Assembly: GCF_025370105.1 (NCBI RefSeq)
Contig: NZ_JANQBK010000008.1
Coordinates: forward strand, 62,001-126,000
Source: Sphingomonas hylomeconis
GTDB taxonomy: Bacteria > Pseudomonadota > Alphaproteobacteria > Sphingomonadales > Sphingomonadaceae
Direction of reading: 5' to 3'
DNA: 64,000 bases
In this document: piece after piece, positions 17,128-24,806 of the stretch
Position numbering within the stretch: position 1 is the stretch's first letter
Layout of the letters: each line of letters opens with the position of its first letter
The notes under the pieces: generated by a model
What the model was told of the DNA's origin: nothing
Seen by the model: only the letters and a program-made list of their open reading frames with translations
Database searches by the model: none
Made by a program: the position numbers and the translations under genes

Positions 17128-17922
17128 CTAGTGCAGATGCACCGCGTCGTGAAGATAGAGCGAGGTGAGCAGCGCGAACACATAGGCCTGGATCGCGCAG
17201 ACCAGCAATTCCAGCGCGCTGACGCCGACGATCATCACGAAGCTGAGGATCGAGACCATCCAGCCGAGCGGACCGCCGCTGGAAAAGCCCTGCACCACGA
17301 AGCTGCCGAACACTTCGAGCAGGATATGCCCGGCGGTCATCGCGACGAACAGTCGCAGCGCGAGGCTGAACGGGCGGACCATGAACGACAGCAATTCGAC
17401 CGGCGGGATCAGCCACAGCAGCCACCACGGCGTGCCGTGCGGCACGAACAGGCTGAAGAACTTCAGGCCGTGCTTGGCGAAACCGACCAGCAGCACGATC
17501 GCGAACGACAAGAACGCCAGCACCGCGGTGACGGTGATATGGCTGGTCACCGCGAAGGTGTGCAGCCCCGGCACGATCGCCAGCGGCATCACGCCGACCA
17601 GATTCGCGAACAGGATGAAGAAGAACAGCGAGAAGATGTACGGCGCGAACTTCTTGCCGCCCTTGCCGATGTTCACGTTGACCATGTTGTCGATGAACCC
17701 GACCGCGCCTTCGGCCATCACCTGCCAGCGGCCGGGGATCAGCTCGCGCTTCATCCCGCCGACCATGAACAGGGCGAGCAGCACGAAGACCACGACCATG
17801 AACAGGGCCGAATTGGTGAACGACACGTCATACCCGAAAAGATCCATGTGGCGGCCCAGCACGGGCTCCACCAGGAACTGTTCCATCGGGTCGATCTTGC
17901 CGGCGCTCGCTGCCACAGTCAC
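17128..17922 (-). CDS. atpB: ATP synthase F0 subunit a
   Basis: 264 residues with five or six membrane helices. The essential arginine is in Phe-Ser-Leu-Ala-Leu-Arg-Leu-Phe, followed by Met-Thr-Ala-Gly-His-Ile-Leu; the C-terminal helix has the Gln-Ala-Tyr-Val-Phe block. The start is GTG at 17922, preceded eight bases upstream by AAGGAG, and it overlaps the atpI stop (GTGA). An internal ATG twelve codons in is possible but has weaker support. Confidence 0.95.
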   Translation of the reverse strand: MTVAASAGKIDPMEQFLVEPVLGRHMDLFGYDVSFTNSALFMVVVFVLLALFMVGGMKRELIPGRWQVMAEGAVGFIDNMVNVNIGKGGKKFAPYIFSLFFFILFANLVGVMPLAIVPGLHTFAVTSHITVTAVLAFLSFAIVLLVGFAKHGLKFFSLFVPHGTPWWLLWLIPPVELLSFMVRPFSLALRLFVAMTAGHILLEVFGSFVVQGFSSGGPLGWMVSILSFVMIVGVSALELLVCAIQAYVFALLTSLYLHDAVHLH

Positions 17923-18239
17923 TCTGCGCGCTCCTTAGAAATCTTCATGATGTTCATGAACGCGCCGATGATGGCGAGCGTCAGAACGATCAGCAGCCCC
18001 CAGGGCGAGGTGCCGAACCAATTGTCGATCGCCCAGCCGATGATGCCGCCGCCGAACAAGGCGCCGAGCAGCAATGCAAGCACGCGACCGCCCTGCGAAT
18101 AGCCCCTGCCGACCTGACCGGCCGCGCCGCCACGCACCGGTTCACCGCCGCGCGCTTTCGCGATTCGGCTGGTGAGGTCGTCGGTGGAGCGATTGTCGGA
18201 CAAGAGCGGGAAGGTCCTGATAAGAAAACGCCGCCACAC
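17919..18239 (-). CDS. atpI: ATP synthase assembly protein AtpI
   Basis: Up to 106 residues with two membrane helices (about 50-70 and 76-97), separated by the family's Trp-Ala-Ile-Asp-Asn-Trp-Phe-Gly-Thr-Ser-Pro turn. AtpI helps build the c-ring and is normally the first gene of the F0 cluster, as here. The start is uncertain: ATG 18239 gives an odd basic N-terminus, while TTG at 18203 has AGGAC upstream and gives a Ser-Asp-Asn-Arg start more like relatives. Confidence 0.85.
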   Translation of the reverse strand: MWRRFLIRTFPLLSDNRSTDDLTSRIAKARGGEPVRGGAAGQVGRGYSQGGRVLALLLGALFGGGIIGWAIDNWFGTSPWGLLIVLTLAIIGAFMNIMKISKERAE

Positions 18240-18350
18240 CGAGGGTGCAGCGACGAGGGAATGTGGGAGCGACGCCCCCGTTGCGCGGTCCGTTTAGGAA
18301 AGGGGTCCGCCCAAGTCAACTCTAGTGGCGCGCGCCTTACCCCACCGCCT

Positions 18351-18458
18351 CGTCATCCCGGATTCGGTCCGGGATCCAAGGTGCCGCAGGCGCTGCGCTA
18401 TCGCCTCTTGCTCCTTCCCTAGCCGCCCGTTGGATCCCGGACCAAGTCCGGGATGACG
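18351..18458. repeat. Paired inverted repeat, GTCATCCCGG family
   Basis: The left arm CGTCATCCCGGATTCGGTCC leads into GGGATCCAAG; the right arm TTGGATCCCGGACCAAGTCC leads into GGGATGACG. The arms are inverted copies and each holds an inner hairpin. The element lies in the 240-base gap between atpI and ydbL, 20 bases from the ydbL stop. The rest of the gap shows no gene. Confidence 0.85.
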
Positions 18459-18478
18459 GGGGTAGGCACCGAATCACC

Positions 18479-18868
18479 TCAAACGCAGGCATCGCTCCGC
18501 GTCGGCGGCGCCGAGGTCCGCGTGGCCCAGGCGCCGCCCGCGCCCGGACCGGGGAGACGATATTTCTCGCCCGGCACGGTCTGCGCGATCAGGTTGCAGC
18601 CGAAGGTTACGCCCTGATCGTTGATCGTCACGCCCGCCGCGGCGGCCTTCTCGGCATAGGTCGCCTTGCGCTGGATGTTGATCTTGTCGACGATCGCCTG
18701 GATCGCCGGCCCGCCGCTGACCACGCCGAGATAGCCATTGGGCTGCTCGCCGATCTGCCCCGCGGCGCGCGCCGCGGCATAGGCCGGATCGCGCTGCGCG
18801 ATCGCGGCGGTCGACATCGCGGCAAGCGCCAGCGCGCCCGCGATCCAGAACTTACCCTGCTTGGTCAT
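18479..18868 (-). CDS. ydbL: YdbL family (DUF1318) periplasmic protein
   Basis: 129 residues with a signal peptide (1-24, ending Ala-Ile-Ala-Gln). The family core is visible: Ala-Arg-Ala-Ala-Gly-Gln-Ile-Gly-Glu-Gln, then Gly-Tyr-Leu-Gly-Val-Val, then the Ile-Asn-Ile-Gln-Arg-Lys-Ala-Thr-Tyr helix. In E. coli, YdbL helps YnbE work with YdbH in phospholipid transport between the membranes. This copy has a C-terminal extension past the usual end, with two cysteines that could form a disulfide. The start shares one base with the ynbE stop, so the two are coupled. Confidence 0.87.
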   Translation of the reverse strand: MTKQGKFWIAGALALAAMSTAAIAQRDPAYAAARAAGQIGEQPNGYLGVVSGGPAIQAIVDKINIQRKATYAEKAAAAGVTINDQGVTFGCNLIAQTVPGEKYRLPGPGAGGAWATRTSAPPTRSDACV

Positions 18869-19071
18869 CAGAAAATCCCCGGATTCGCTTTGATGGTCGA
18901 TTTCGCCTCACCATCGAGGCGGTATACGACTTCCTGCTTCACGTTGATATTGAGATTGATCTCGATCGGCTTGTCCGGCGCGCTGACATTCACGCAAGCC
19001 GAACTCGCGCCAATCGCGGTCGCTCCCAATGCCCCTATGAGGCTTCGTCTCCACATCACTGAAGCTGTCAT
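18868..19071 (-). CDS. ynbE: YnbE-like outer-membrane lipoprotein
   Basis: 67 residues. A hydrophobic leader ends in Gly-Ala-Ser-Ser-Ala-Cys, with C26 as the probable lipidated residue; the -3 position is Ser rather than the preferred Leu. The short mature part has the family block Pro-Ile-Glu-Ile-Asn-Leu-Asn-Ile, then Val-Lys-Gln-Glu-Val-Val-Tyr-Arg-Leu-Asp. In E. coli, YnbE stacks on the end of YdbH to complete the bridge to the outer membrane. ATGA overlap with ydbH upstream and TGATG with ydbL downstream. Confidence 0.87.
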   Translation of the reverse strand: MTASVMWRRSLIGALGATAIGASSACVNVSAPDKPIEINLNINVKQEVVYRLDGEAKSTIKANPGIF

Positions 19072-22000
19072 GGCACGGTCTCGCTTTCTTGAGGCTGAAC
19101 GGGTGGGGGCGCGGCTGGGGCTGGCGGCGTCGCCGGTGGCGGCTTGGCCTGGCGATCGCGCTCCTCGATCAGCGCGGGCAGGTTGCGCTCGACCAGCCGG
19201 CTGGGATCGTAGAACGAGCGCGCCGAATCGAACAGACCGCGGAACGGCGCCTTGATGCGCACATTGAACACCAGCGGCAGCCGCTGCAGCCGATCGAACA
19301 GGAAATTGCGCTTGGTGCCCGCCCCCTGGCTAACTCCGGCGAAGCGCACTTCGGTCACCATCTCGCCCGACAGCGGCCCGTTCATGACCAGATCGAGGCT
19401 GCGATAGCGCAACGATTTGAGCGCCTGGAACGCGTAATTGCCCCAGAAGCCGAGATTCTCCTTCGACACCTCGCCGAGATAGGCGATCGTCCCGCCGCCC
19501 GGCCGCACCGTCAGCCGGCCATTGTCGACCCGCCCGCCGGTCGAATCGAAGATCATCGGCAATTGCCCGTCGAACACGCCGGTCGCATCGAGATTCTCGA
19601 ATTCGAACTGCGACAGGAACTTCGCCGCCTCCATGCCGGTCACGGTCAGCGTCATGCGCCGTTCCTGCGCGGCGGAGAAGTCGAGCAAGGTCGGCTCGAG
19701 CACCAGCGATCCGCCCGCGAACGGCCAGCGCCCCTCCTCCACCCGTACGCGCGCCTCGGGCAGCGTCTGATAGCGGATCACACCGTCGGTCACGACGATG
19801 CCGGTGTTGATCGTCTTGATCGTCGCCACCTGCCCCGGCGCACTCTGCAGCGCGAGCAGGTCGGTAAAGCGGATCTCGGTCGCGATGCCCGAAACGGGCC
19901 CGAGCGCGGCAGCGAGATCCATGTTGCCGGTGCGGAACACGCCGTCGCTGGTCACCGCCTGGGAAGACCAGCGGATATGCCCCTCGCCCGTCACCGTGCC
20001 GACGACATTGGCGATCACGCCGACGGTGAGGCGCGTCAGATCATCGGGCTGCAGACCCTTGTCGGCAAAGGCCAGGCTGGGGACGATCAGGTCCGCCGTG
20101 CCGCTGCCTTTCGACAGATCATGGACGATATCGACCGTGGCGACCGTCGCGGTCCTGCCCGGCGTCATCAGCCTGCCCTGCGCGGTGATCCGCCCGTTCG
20201 CCAGCCTGAGCGTCACGCCCTCGGCGGCGAGCGGATTGAAGCGCGGCTCCGGTGCCGCGTCACTGACGGCCATCGCCCCGTCCAGGTCGAGCACACCGCC
20301 TTTCAGCCCCCAGGTGCCCGCCGCCGCCGACAGGATCAGCGGCACGTTGCCGATCTGCCCGCCGCCACCGGCAAAGCTGCCCATGACCGTGCTGCCGCTG
20401 ATCCTGCCGTCGAGCGCGCCGAAATCGAGCCGCGTCACACGCGCGGGCGCGCCGATCCGCACCGCGACACGGCTGAGCCCGAACGCCATATCGGACAGCC
20501 GCAGCTGCGCGTTGCTCGCCGCCAGGGTCAGCGGCGAACTGCCGAGCGCGCCGACCAGCCGCGGCGCCGCGATCGCTGCGCCGCCGCTCAACCGCGTTCC
20601 GTTCAGGCTGACCAGCGCCCCGTTGATCGGGCACAGCCGCAGCTGCGTCGGCCGCAGCACCAGCCCCGACACCGCCAGCCGCTGGAAGCCGATCGTGCTG
20701 CAATCGGGATTGATCACCACGCGGCCACGCCCGTTCCAGAGCCCGTCGAGCGGCAGGACCAGCGCGTCGACACGCCCGTCGCCGAGCGGCCCCGACAGCG
20801 CCACCTGCGTGGTGAAGCGGCTATTGCCCCCGGGAGTCGCGCTGAAGCGCAGCGGCGTCAGCGCCAGGCTCGCGCCGTCCGCGGCATAAGGCTGCAGCAG
20901 CCGCGCCACGCCGGTCACCGGCGCGCCGGGGGCCGCCTGTGCCAGCGTCACCTCGGCCGACGGGAAACCGCCGCCGCGCAGCGACAGCGTACCGCCCAGC
21001 TGCAGCGCACCGCTGCGCGGATCGTAGCGCATCGTGCTGCGATCGAGCGTCGCCTGCAGGCCGGAGGCGGCGCTGAGCCGCACCGTGCCCAGCCGCACCG
21101 GCCCGTCGCTGCTCGCCGCGAAGCGCGCCTCGCCGTCGAGCGACCGGCCCGCCGCCACGCCGGCCCGCGCCAGCGCCGCGGCGAGCGGCGCGAGCGGCGT
21201 GCCGGCCGCGCTCGTCCCCAGCCGCGCCACCGCTGCCAGGCGTTGCGGCGACAGCGCTACGCCCGCCCAATCGATCACGCCCTGCTCCAGCGCCAGCCGC
21301 GTCCCGAGCGTGTAATCGCCGGTGATTCCCACGCGTCCGCCCGACGCCTCGGCACTGACGAACCGGCCGCTATCGAGCTTTACGCTACCCTTGGCTTGCG
21401 CCGCGGTGCCGACGAACGACACCCGCCCGGCGATCGATTCCGTCCGCGCCAGCGGGTGCCGCACTGCGCGCGTCGCCAGACGTGCCGTGCCGTTCCAGCG
21501 ATCGAGCGCCGCGCTCAGGGCGACATCCAGGTCCGCGCCGATCCCCGCGACGCGGGTCGCCCCGCACGTCACCATTGCCGCGCGTGCCGGCCCGCGGAAC
21601 GAGGGCGCCGCCTTGGCCACGCCGATCTTCATCGCCGCTGCCACCCCGGTCGCCACGCAGCCGTTCGACGTCAGCCGATCCGATACCGCCGCCAGATTGC
21701 CCGAGAACCCATCATCGAGCTGGCCCCGCCCGCTGAGCTTCAGGCCGACCAGCCCCTGCGGCGTCTCCAGCCGCATCCGCGCGTCCGCCACATCGACGTT
21801 CAGCGCCGGCAGCGCGAACGGCTTGCCCGAGGGCGGCGGCATCAATCTGTCGAGCGCACCGAGCGAGAGCGTCCCGTTCACCAATCGCCCGCGCAGCCGC
21901 ACCGCGCCGGCGCGCACCTTGTTCACGCTGGCGCCGGAAAAGCCGATATCGGTGGAAAGCTCGATCCAGTCCGCCACCAGGTCCGGCCGCGCCGGATCGC

Positions 22001-22310
22001 CGAGCACGACATTGGTCAGCCGTTGCCGCCCGAGCCCGAGATCGGCGATGTCGTACGTCGCGGGAACGCCCTTGCCGGCCAGATAGCGGTTCACATAGCC
22101 AGCCGCGATCGGCTTGCGCTGCGTCCACAGCGCGATCAGCGCGACGAGCAGTAGCAGCGCGAGAATGCCGATGATGCGCGCGCCACGGCCCAGGCGCGGG
22201 ATGCGGCGGCGGCGTGGGCGTGCTTCGAGCTCGTCGTCCGCCGTCACGCCGTCATTCACTCCCAGGGGCCTACGCGCCCTGCCGCCAGCATAGGGGCCCC
22301 GCCGCGTCAT
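19068..22310 (-). CDS. ydbH: YdbH family AsmA-like intermembrane phospholipid transport protein
   Basis: 1080 residues. A basic cytoplasmic N-terminus (many Arg, to about residue 40) is followed by one membrane helix (about 43-62). A very long periplasmic part of repeated beta-strand modules follows, the pattern of AsmA-like bridges that carry phospholipids along a groove. The C-terminal region matches the YdbH type (Leu-Asp-Phe-Ser-Ala-Ala-Gln-Glu-Arg, then Gly-Val-Phe-Asp-Gly-Gln-Leu-Pro). A proline-rich tail ends the protein. The order ydbH-ynbE-ydbL is that of E. coli. The ATG at 22310 leaves only 40 bases to divergent radC. Confidence 0.88.
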   Translation of the reverse strand: MTRRGPYAGGRARRPLGVNDGVTADDELEARPRRRRIPRLGRGARIIGILALLLLVALIALWTQRKPIAAGYVNRYLAGKGVPATYDIADLGLGRQRLTNVVLGDPARPDLVADWIELSTDIGFSGASVNKVRAGAVRLRGRLVNGTLSLGALDRLMPPPSGKPFALPALNVDVADARMRLETPQGLVGLKLSGRGQLDDGFSGNLAAVSDRLTSNGCVATGVAAAMKIGVAKAAPSFRGPARAAMVTCGATRVAGIGADLDVALSAALDRWNGTARLATRAVRHPLARTESIAGRVSFVGTAAQAKGSVKLDSGRFVSAEASGGRVGITGDYTLGTRLALEQGVIDWAGVALSPQRLAAVARLGTSAAGTPLAPLAAALARAGVAAGRSLDGEARFAASSDGPVRLGTVRLSAASGLQATLDRSTMRYDPRSGALQLGGTLSLRGGGFPSAEVTLAQAAPGAPVTGVARLLQPYAADGASLALTPLRFSATPGGNSRFTTQVALSGPLGDGRVDALVLPLDGLWNGRGRVVINPDCSTIGFQRLAVSGLVLRPTQLRLCPINGALVSLNGTRLSGGAAIAAPRLVGALGSSPLTLAASNAQLRLSDMAFGLSRVAVRIGAPARVTRLDFGALDGRISGSTVMGSFAGGGGQIGNVPLILSAAAGTWGLKGGVLDLDGAMAVSDAAPEPRFNPLAAEGVTLRLANGRITAQGRLMTPGRTATVATVDIVHDLSKGSGTADLIVPSLAFADKGLQPDDLTRLTVGVIANVVGTVTGEGHIRWSSQAVTSDGVFRTGNMDLAAALGPVSGIATEIRFTDLLALQSAPGQVATIKTINTGIVVTDGVIRYQTLPEARVRVEEGRWPFAGGSLVLEPTLLDFSAAQERRMTLTVTGMEAAKFLSQFEFENLDATGVFDGQLPMIFDSTGGRVDNGRLTVRPGGGTIAYLGEVSKENLGFWGNYAFQALKSLRYRSLDLVMNGPLSGEMVTEVRFAGVSQGAGTKRNFLFDRLQRLPLVFNVRIKAPFRGLFDSARSFYDPSRLVERNLPALIEERDRQAKPPPATPPAPAAPPPVQPQESETVP

Positions 22311-22350
22311 GCAATTGCGCGAACGCAGGGTGTTGATAATCTGCCGTGCG

Positions 22351-23034
22351 ATGAGCGAGTCCGAGCCCGACAATACAGGCCACCGCGCCCGCCTGCGCCA
22401 GCGGCTCAACGAGGGCGGCGGCGATGCGTTGCTCGATCACGAACTGATCGAATATCTCCTCGCGCTCGCCATTCCCCGGCGCGACACCAAGCCGCTGGCC
22501 AAGGCGCTGCTGCACGAATTCGGCGGCATCGCCGGCCTGCTCACCGCCGACGCGCAGGCGCTTGCCCGTATTCCCGGCATGGGCGAAACCTCGATCGCGG
22601 CGCTGAAGATCGCCCATGCTGCGGCGCTCCGCCTGGTAAAGGCCACGGTCGCCGACCGGCCGGTCCTCGCCAACTGGCAGGCGCTGCTCGATTATCTGCG
22701 TGCCGACATGGCGCATGACGGGATCGAGCGGTTCCGCGTGCTGCATCTCAATACCAAGAACATGCTGATCCGCGACGAGGTGATGAGCAAGGGCTCGATC
22801 GACCAGGCCGCGGTCTATATCCGCGAGGTGATCCGCCGCGCGATCGAGTTCGGCTCGGCGGCGATCATCCTGGTGCACAACCATCCGAGCGGCGATCCCG
22901 CGCCGAGCCGCGCCGATATCGAGATCACGCGCAGCATCGCCGAGGCGGGCAAGCGGCTCAACATCGCGGTGCACGATCACGTCATCATCGGCGCCAGCGG
23001 CCATGCCAGCCTGCGGGCGCTGGGGCTGATCTGA
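22351..23034 (+). CDS. radC: RadC family JAB-domain protein
   Basis: 227 residues. An N-terminal helix-hairpin-helix pair (Ile-Pro-Gly-Met-Gly-Glu near 74-79) precedes a JAB/MPN-like metal site with His-Asn-His-Pro-Ser-Gly-Asp at 176-182. The family is widespread; despite its name, a direct role in DNA repair is not established. The start at 22351 is preferred over an upstream ATG at 22309, which would overlap ydbH. Confidence 0.9.
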   Translation: MSESEPDNTGHRARLRQRLNEGGGDALLDHELIEYLLALAIPRRDTKPLAKALLHEFGGIAGLLTADAQALARIPGMGETSIAALKIAHAAALRLVKATVADRPVLANWQALLDYLRADMAHDGIERFRVLHLNTKNMLIRDEVMSKGSIDQAAVYIREVIRRAIEFGSAAIILVHNHPSGDPAPSRADIEITRSIAEAGKRLNIAVHDHVIIGASGHASLRALGLI

Positions 23035-23047
23035 CCCCGCGCCCGGC

Positions 23048-23692
23048 CTAGCCCTCGGCGGTCGCGCCTTGCGCCGCGGCGATCAGCGCATCGTCGAGCG
23101 CGCCGGCACGCTTATAGGCCGGCCGCGCGAGAATGCGGGCGAGATAGGCGTCGAAGGCGTCGCGCTGCGGCAGCGAGCCGAACTGCTTGCCCCAGGCGAT
23201 CTGCGATCCGGCATAGACGTCCGCCGCGGTGAACCGGTCGCCGGCGATATAGTCATGCGCCGACACCGCCTGTTCCAGCACGTCGACCATCAGATCGAAA
23301 TTGCCATAGCCTGCCATCCGCCCCTGCTCGGTGGTCGGCGCGAAGCCCATCGACTTGTTGGTCACCGCCTGCTCGGCCGGGCCGGCGGCGAAGAACAGCC
23401 AGCGATAATAATCCGCCCGGTCCGCCGGCGGCGGGGCCAGGCCGGCCGCGGGAAACGCATCGGCGAGATAGGCGCAGATCGCCGCCCCCTCGGTCACCAC
23501 TTTGCCATCGTGGACGATCGCCGGAACCTTGCCCATCGGGTTGATCGCCAGATAGTCCGCGCTTTTCATCGATCCTGCCGCGGTCGGATCGTAGCCCAGC
23601 ACCACCGTCTCGTACGGAGCGCCCGTTTCCTCGAGCATCCAGCGCGCGATTCGGCCACGCGACATCGGATTGGTATAGAAGGTAAGGCTCAC
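23048..23692 (-). CDS. Glutathione S-transferase family protein
   Basis: 214 residues. The thioredoxin-like N-terminal domain has Tyr-Thr-Asn-Pro-Met-Ser-Arg-Gly at 6-13, the conserved cis-proline in Gly-Lys-Val-Pro-Ala-Ile (54-59) and the Glu-Gly-Ala-Ala-Ile glutathione site. An all-helical C-terminal domain follows. The start is GTG, with GGAGG eight bases upstream. The 60 bases before it hold a good promoter and an inverted repeat over the -10 region, so expression is probably controlled by a repressor or LysR-type protein. The substrate cannot be inferred. Confidence 0.88.
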   Translation of the reverse strand: MSLTFYTNPMSRGRIARWMLEETGAPYETVVLGYDPTAAGSMKSADYLAINPMGKVPAIVHDGKVVTEGAAICAYLADAFPAAGLAPPPADRADYYRWLFFAAGPAEQAVTNKSMGFAPTTEQGRMAGYGNFDLMVDVLEQAVSAHDYIAGDRFTAADVYAGSQIAWGKQFGSLPQRDAFDAYLARILARPAYKRAGALDDALIAAAQGATAEG

Positions 23693-23713
23693 GGGGCATC
23701 CTCCGACAAAGGT

Positions 23714-23757
23714 CTATTGCGAGAACAATAGTGGAACATGCGACGCCGCCGCGTCAA
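23714..23757 (-). promoter_or_regulatory. Promoter with inverted-repeat operator for the GST gene
   Basis: On the minus strand a -35-like TTGACG (23757-23752) is followed after 19 bases by ACTATT (23732-23727). An inverted repeat CTATTG-N6-CAATAG (23714-23731) overlaps the -10 and extends just downstream. The half-site spacing (ATTG-N6-CAAT) fits a dimeric regulator of the LysR, TetR or HxlR type. No regulator gene is adjacent. Confidence 0.45.
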
Positions 23758-23761
23758 GTCG

Positions 23762-24631
23762 TTACGCTAGCGATCTGTCAAATAACGCGAGCATCCGGCC
23801 CCAGGCGCGGTCGGCCTGCGCGGCGTTGTAGACCTTGCTGTCGGGCGGGCACCAGCCGTGCATCGTGCCCTTATAGACCTCGATTTCGGCCGGAAGATGG
23901 GCCGCGGCGAAAGCGCTGCGCAGCCCGTCCTTGTCGGTCGGGGCGCGTGCGTCATCATTCTCGGCGATGGCGAACAGATAGGCCGCCTTCATCTTCGGCG
24001 CCATCAAATGCGGACTGTCCGGCTTGTCGGTGACCAGCCCGCCGCCGTGGAACGAGGCGCCGGCGCGGATCCGATCCGGGCGCAGCGCCGCGGTGATCAT
24101 CGTCATCGGCCCGCCCATGCAATAGCCAGTGCTGGCCATGCCCCTGCGGGTATCGACAGATTTCTGCGCATCGAGGAACGTGGTAAAGGCTTGCGCATCT
24201 CGCGTGGTGGCCTCTGTGGTGAGGGCCGTGCGCCACGGCGCGATGCGCGCGCGCACCTCGGGCTGGTCGTAGCTCTCGCCGGACTTGAGGAACGGCGCCT
24301 TGGTGCTGCGGTAGAATTGATTGACGACGAGCACGGCATAGCCGGATTCGGCAAGCCGGTTGGCCATCTGCTGGAATGCCGGGCGCAGGCCCATGATGTC
24401 CGGCCAGACGAGCACGGCGGGGTGCCTGCCACTGGTCGGCGCGACGAAATAGGCGTCGGCGCTGCCATCGGGCGTCTTGATCGTGACGTTCCTGCCCTTG
24501 ACCGGCTTGGCATCAGCCGGGCTGGGGAGCAACATGGCGAGCCCGACCGCGCCGGCAGCGGCGCCGAACTGGCGGCGCGACAGGCCGGCAAGATAGGTCG
24601 CATTGTCGTCGGCGGTATGTTCGTCGCACAT
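23762..24631 (-). CDS. Exported dienelactone hydrolase family protein
   Basis: 289 residues with the alpha/beta-hydrolase fold of dienelactone hydrolases. A twin-arginine signal is visible (Ser-Arg-Arg-Gln-Phe at 18-22, then a hydrophobic stretch ending Ala-Asp-Ala near 41), so the folded enzyme is exported by Tat. The nucleophile is C171 in Gly-Tyr-Cys-Met-Gly-Gly, with H258 in Thr-Met-His-Gly-Trp and an acidic residue near 226-227 (Glu-Asn-Asp-Asp) completing the triad. The real substrate is unknown; many relatives are general carboxyl-ester hydrolases. Confidence 0.87.
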   Translation of the reverse strand: MCDEHTADDNATYLAGLSRRQFGAAAGAVGLAMLLPSPADAKPVKGRNVTIKTPDGSADAYFVAPTSGRHPAVLVWPDIMGLRPAFQQMANRLAESGYAVLVVNQFYRSTKAPFLKSGESYDQPEVRARIAPWRTALTTEATTRDAQAFTTFLDAQKSVDTRRGMASTGYCMGGPMTMITAALRPDRIRAGASFHGGGLVTDKPDSPHLMAPKMKAAYLFAIAENDDARAPTDKDGLRSAFAAAHLPAEIEVYKGTMHGWCPPDSKVYNAAQADRAWGRMLALFDRSLA

Positions 24632-24687
24632 CCACTGTCTCCTGAGTCGTGAGGAAGGCTAGCGCCTGATGGCGGAGGCGTCACTAG

Positions 24688-24789
24688 TTCCCCGGCGAAG
24701 GCCGGGGCCCAGTCGTGGCTCGATCAGAAACCGCCGCCGTGCGCTGTCACTTCCGCCAGCGCTACTGGGCCCCGGCCTTCGCCGGGGAA
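24688..24789. repeat. Paired inverted repeat, CCCAGT/ACTGGG family
   Basis: Same build as 1900-1997. The left arm TTCCCCGGCGAAGGCCGGGG ends CCCAGT; the right arm begins ACTGGG and ends in CCCCGGCCTTCGCCGGGGAA. The arms are a nearly perfect inverted copy of 25 bases. It lies 17 bases from the stop of the MBL hydrolase gene and 57 bases from the dienelactone hydrolase start. Confidence 0.88.
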
Positions 24790-24806
24790 CGGCTATGCCT
24801 TTGCGG

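Noticed and set aside
19089..22154. A 1021-codon open frame on plus, opposite ydbH
   Set aside because: It is an antisense frame kept open by the high-GC codon bias of ydbH. The product is Arg/His/Gln-rich low-complexity sequence with no domain, while ydbH has clear family features.
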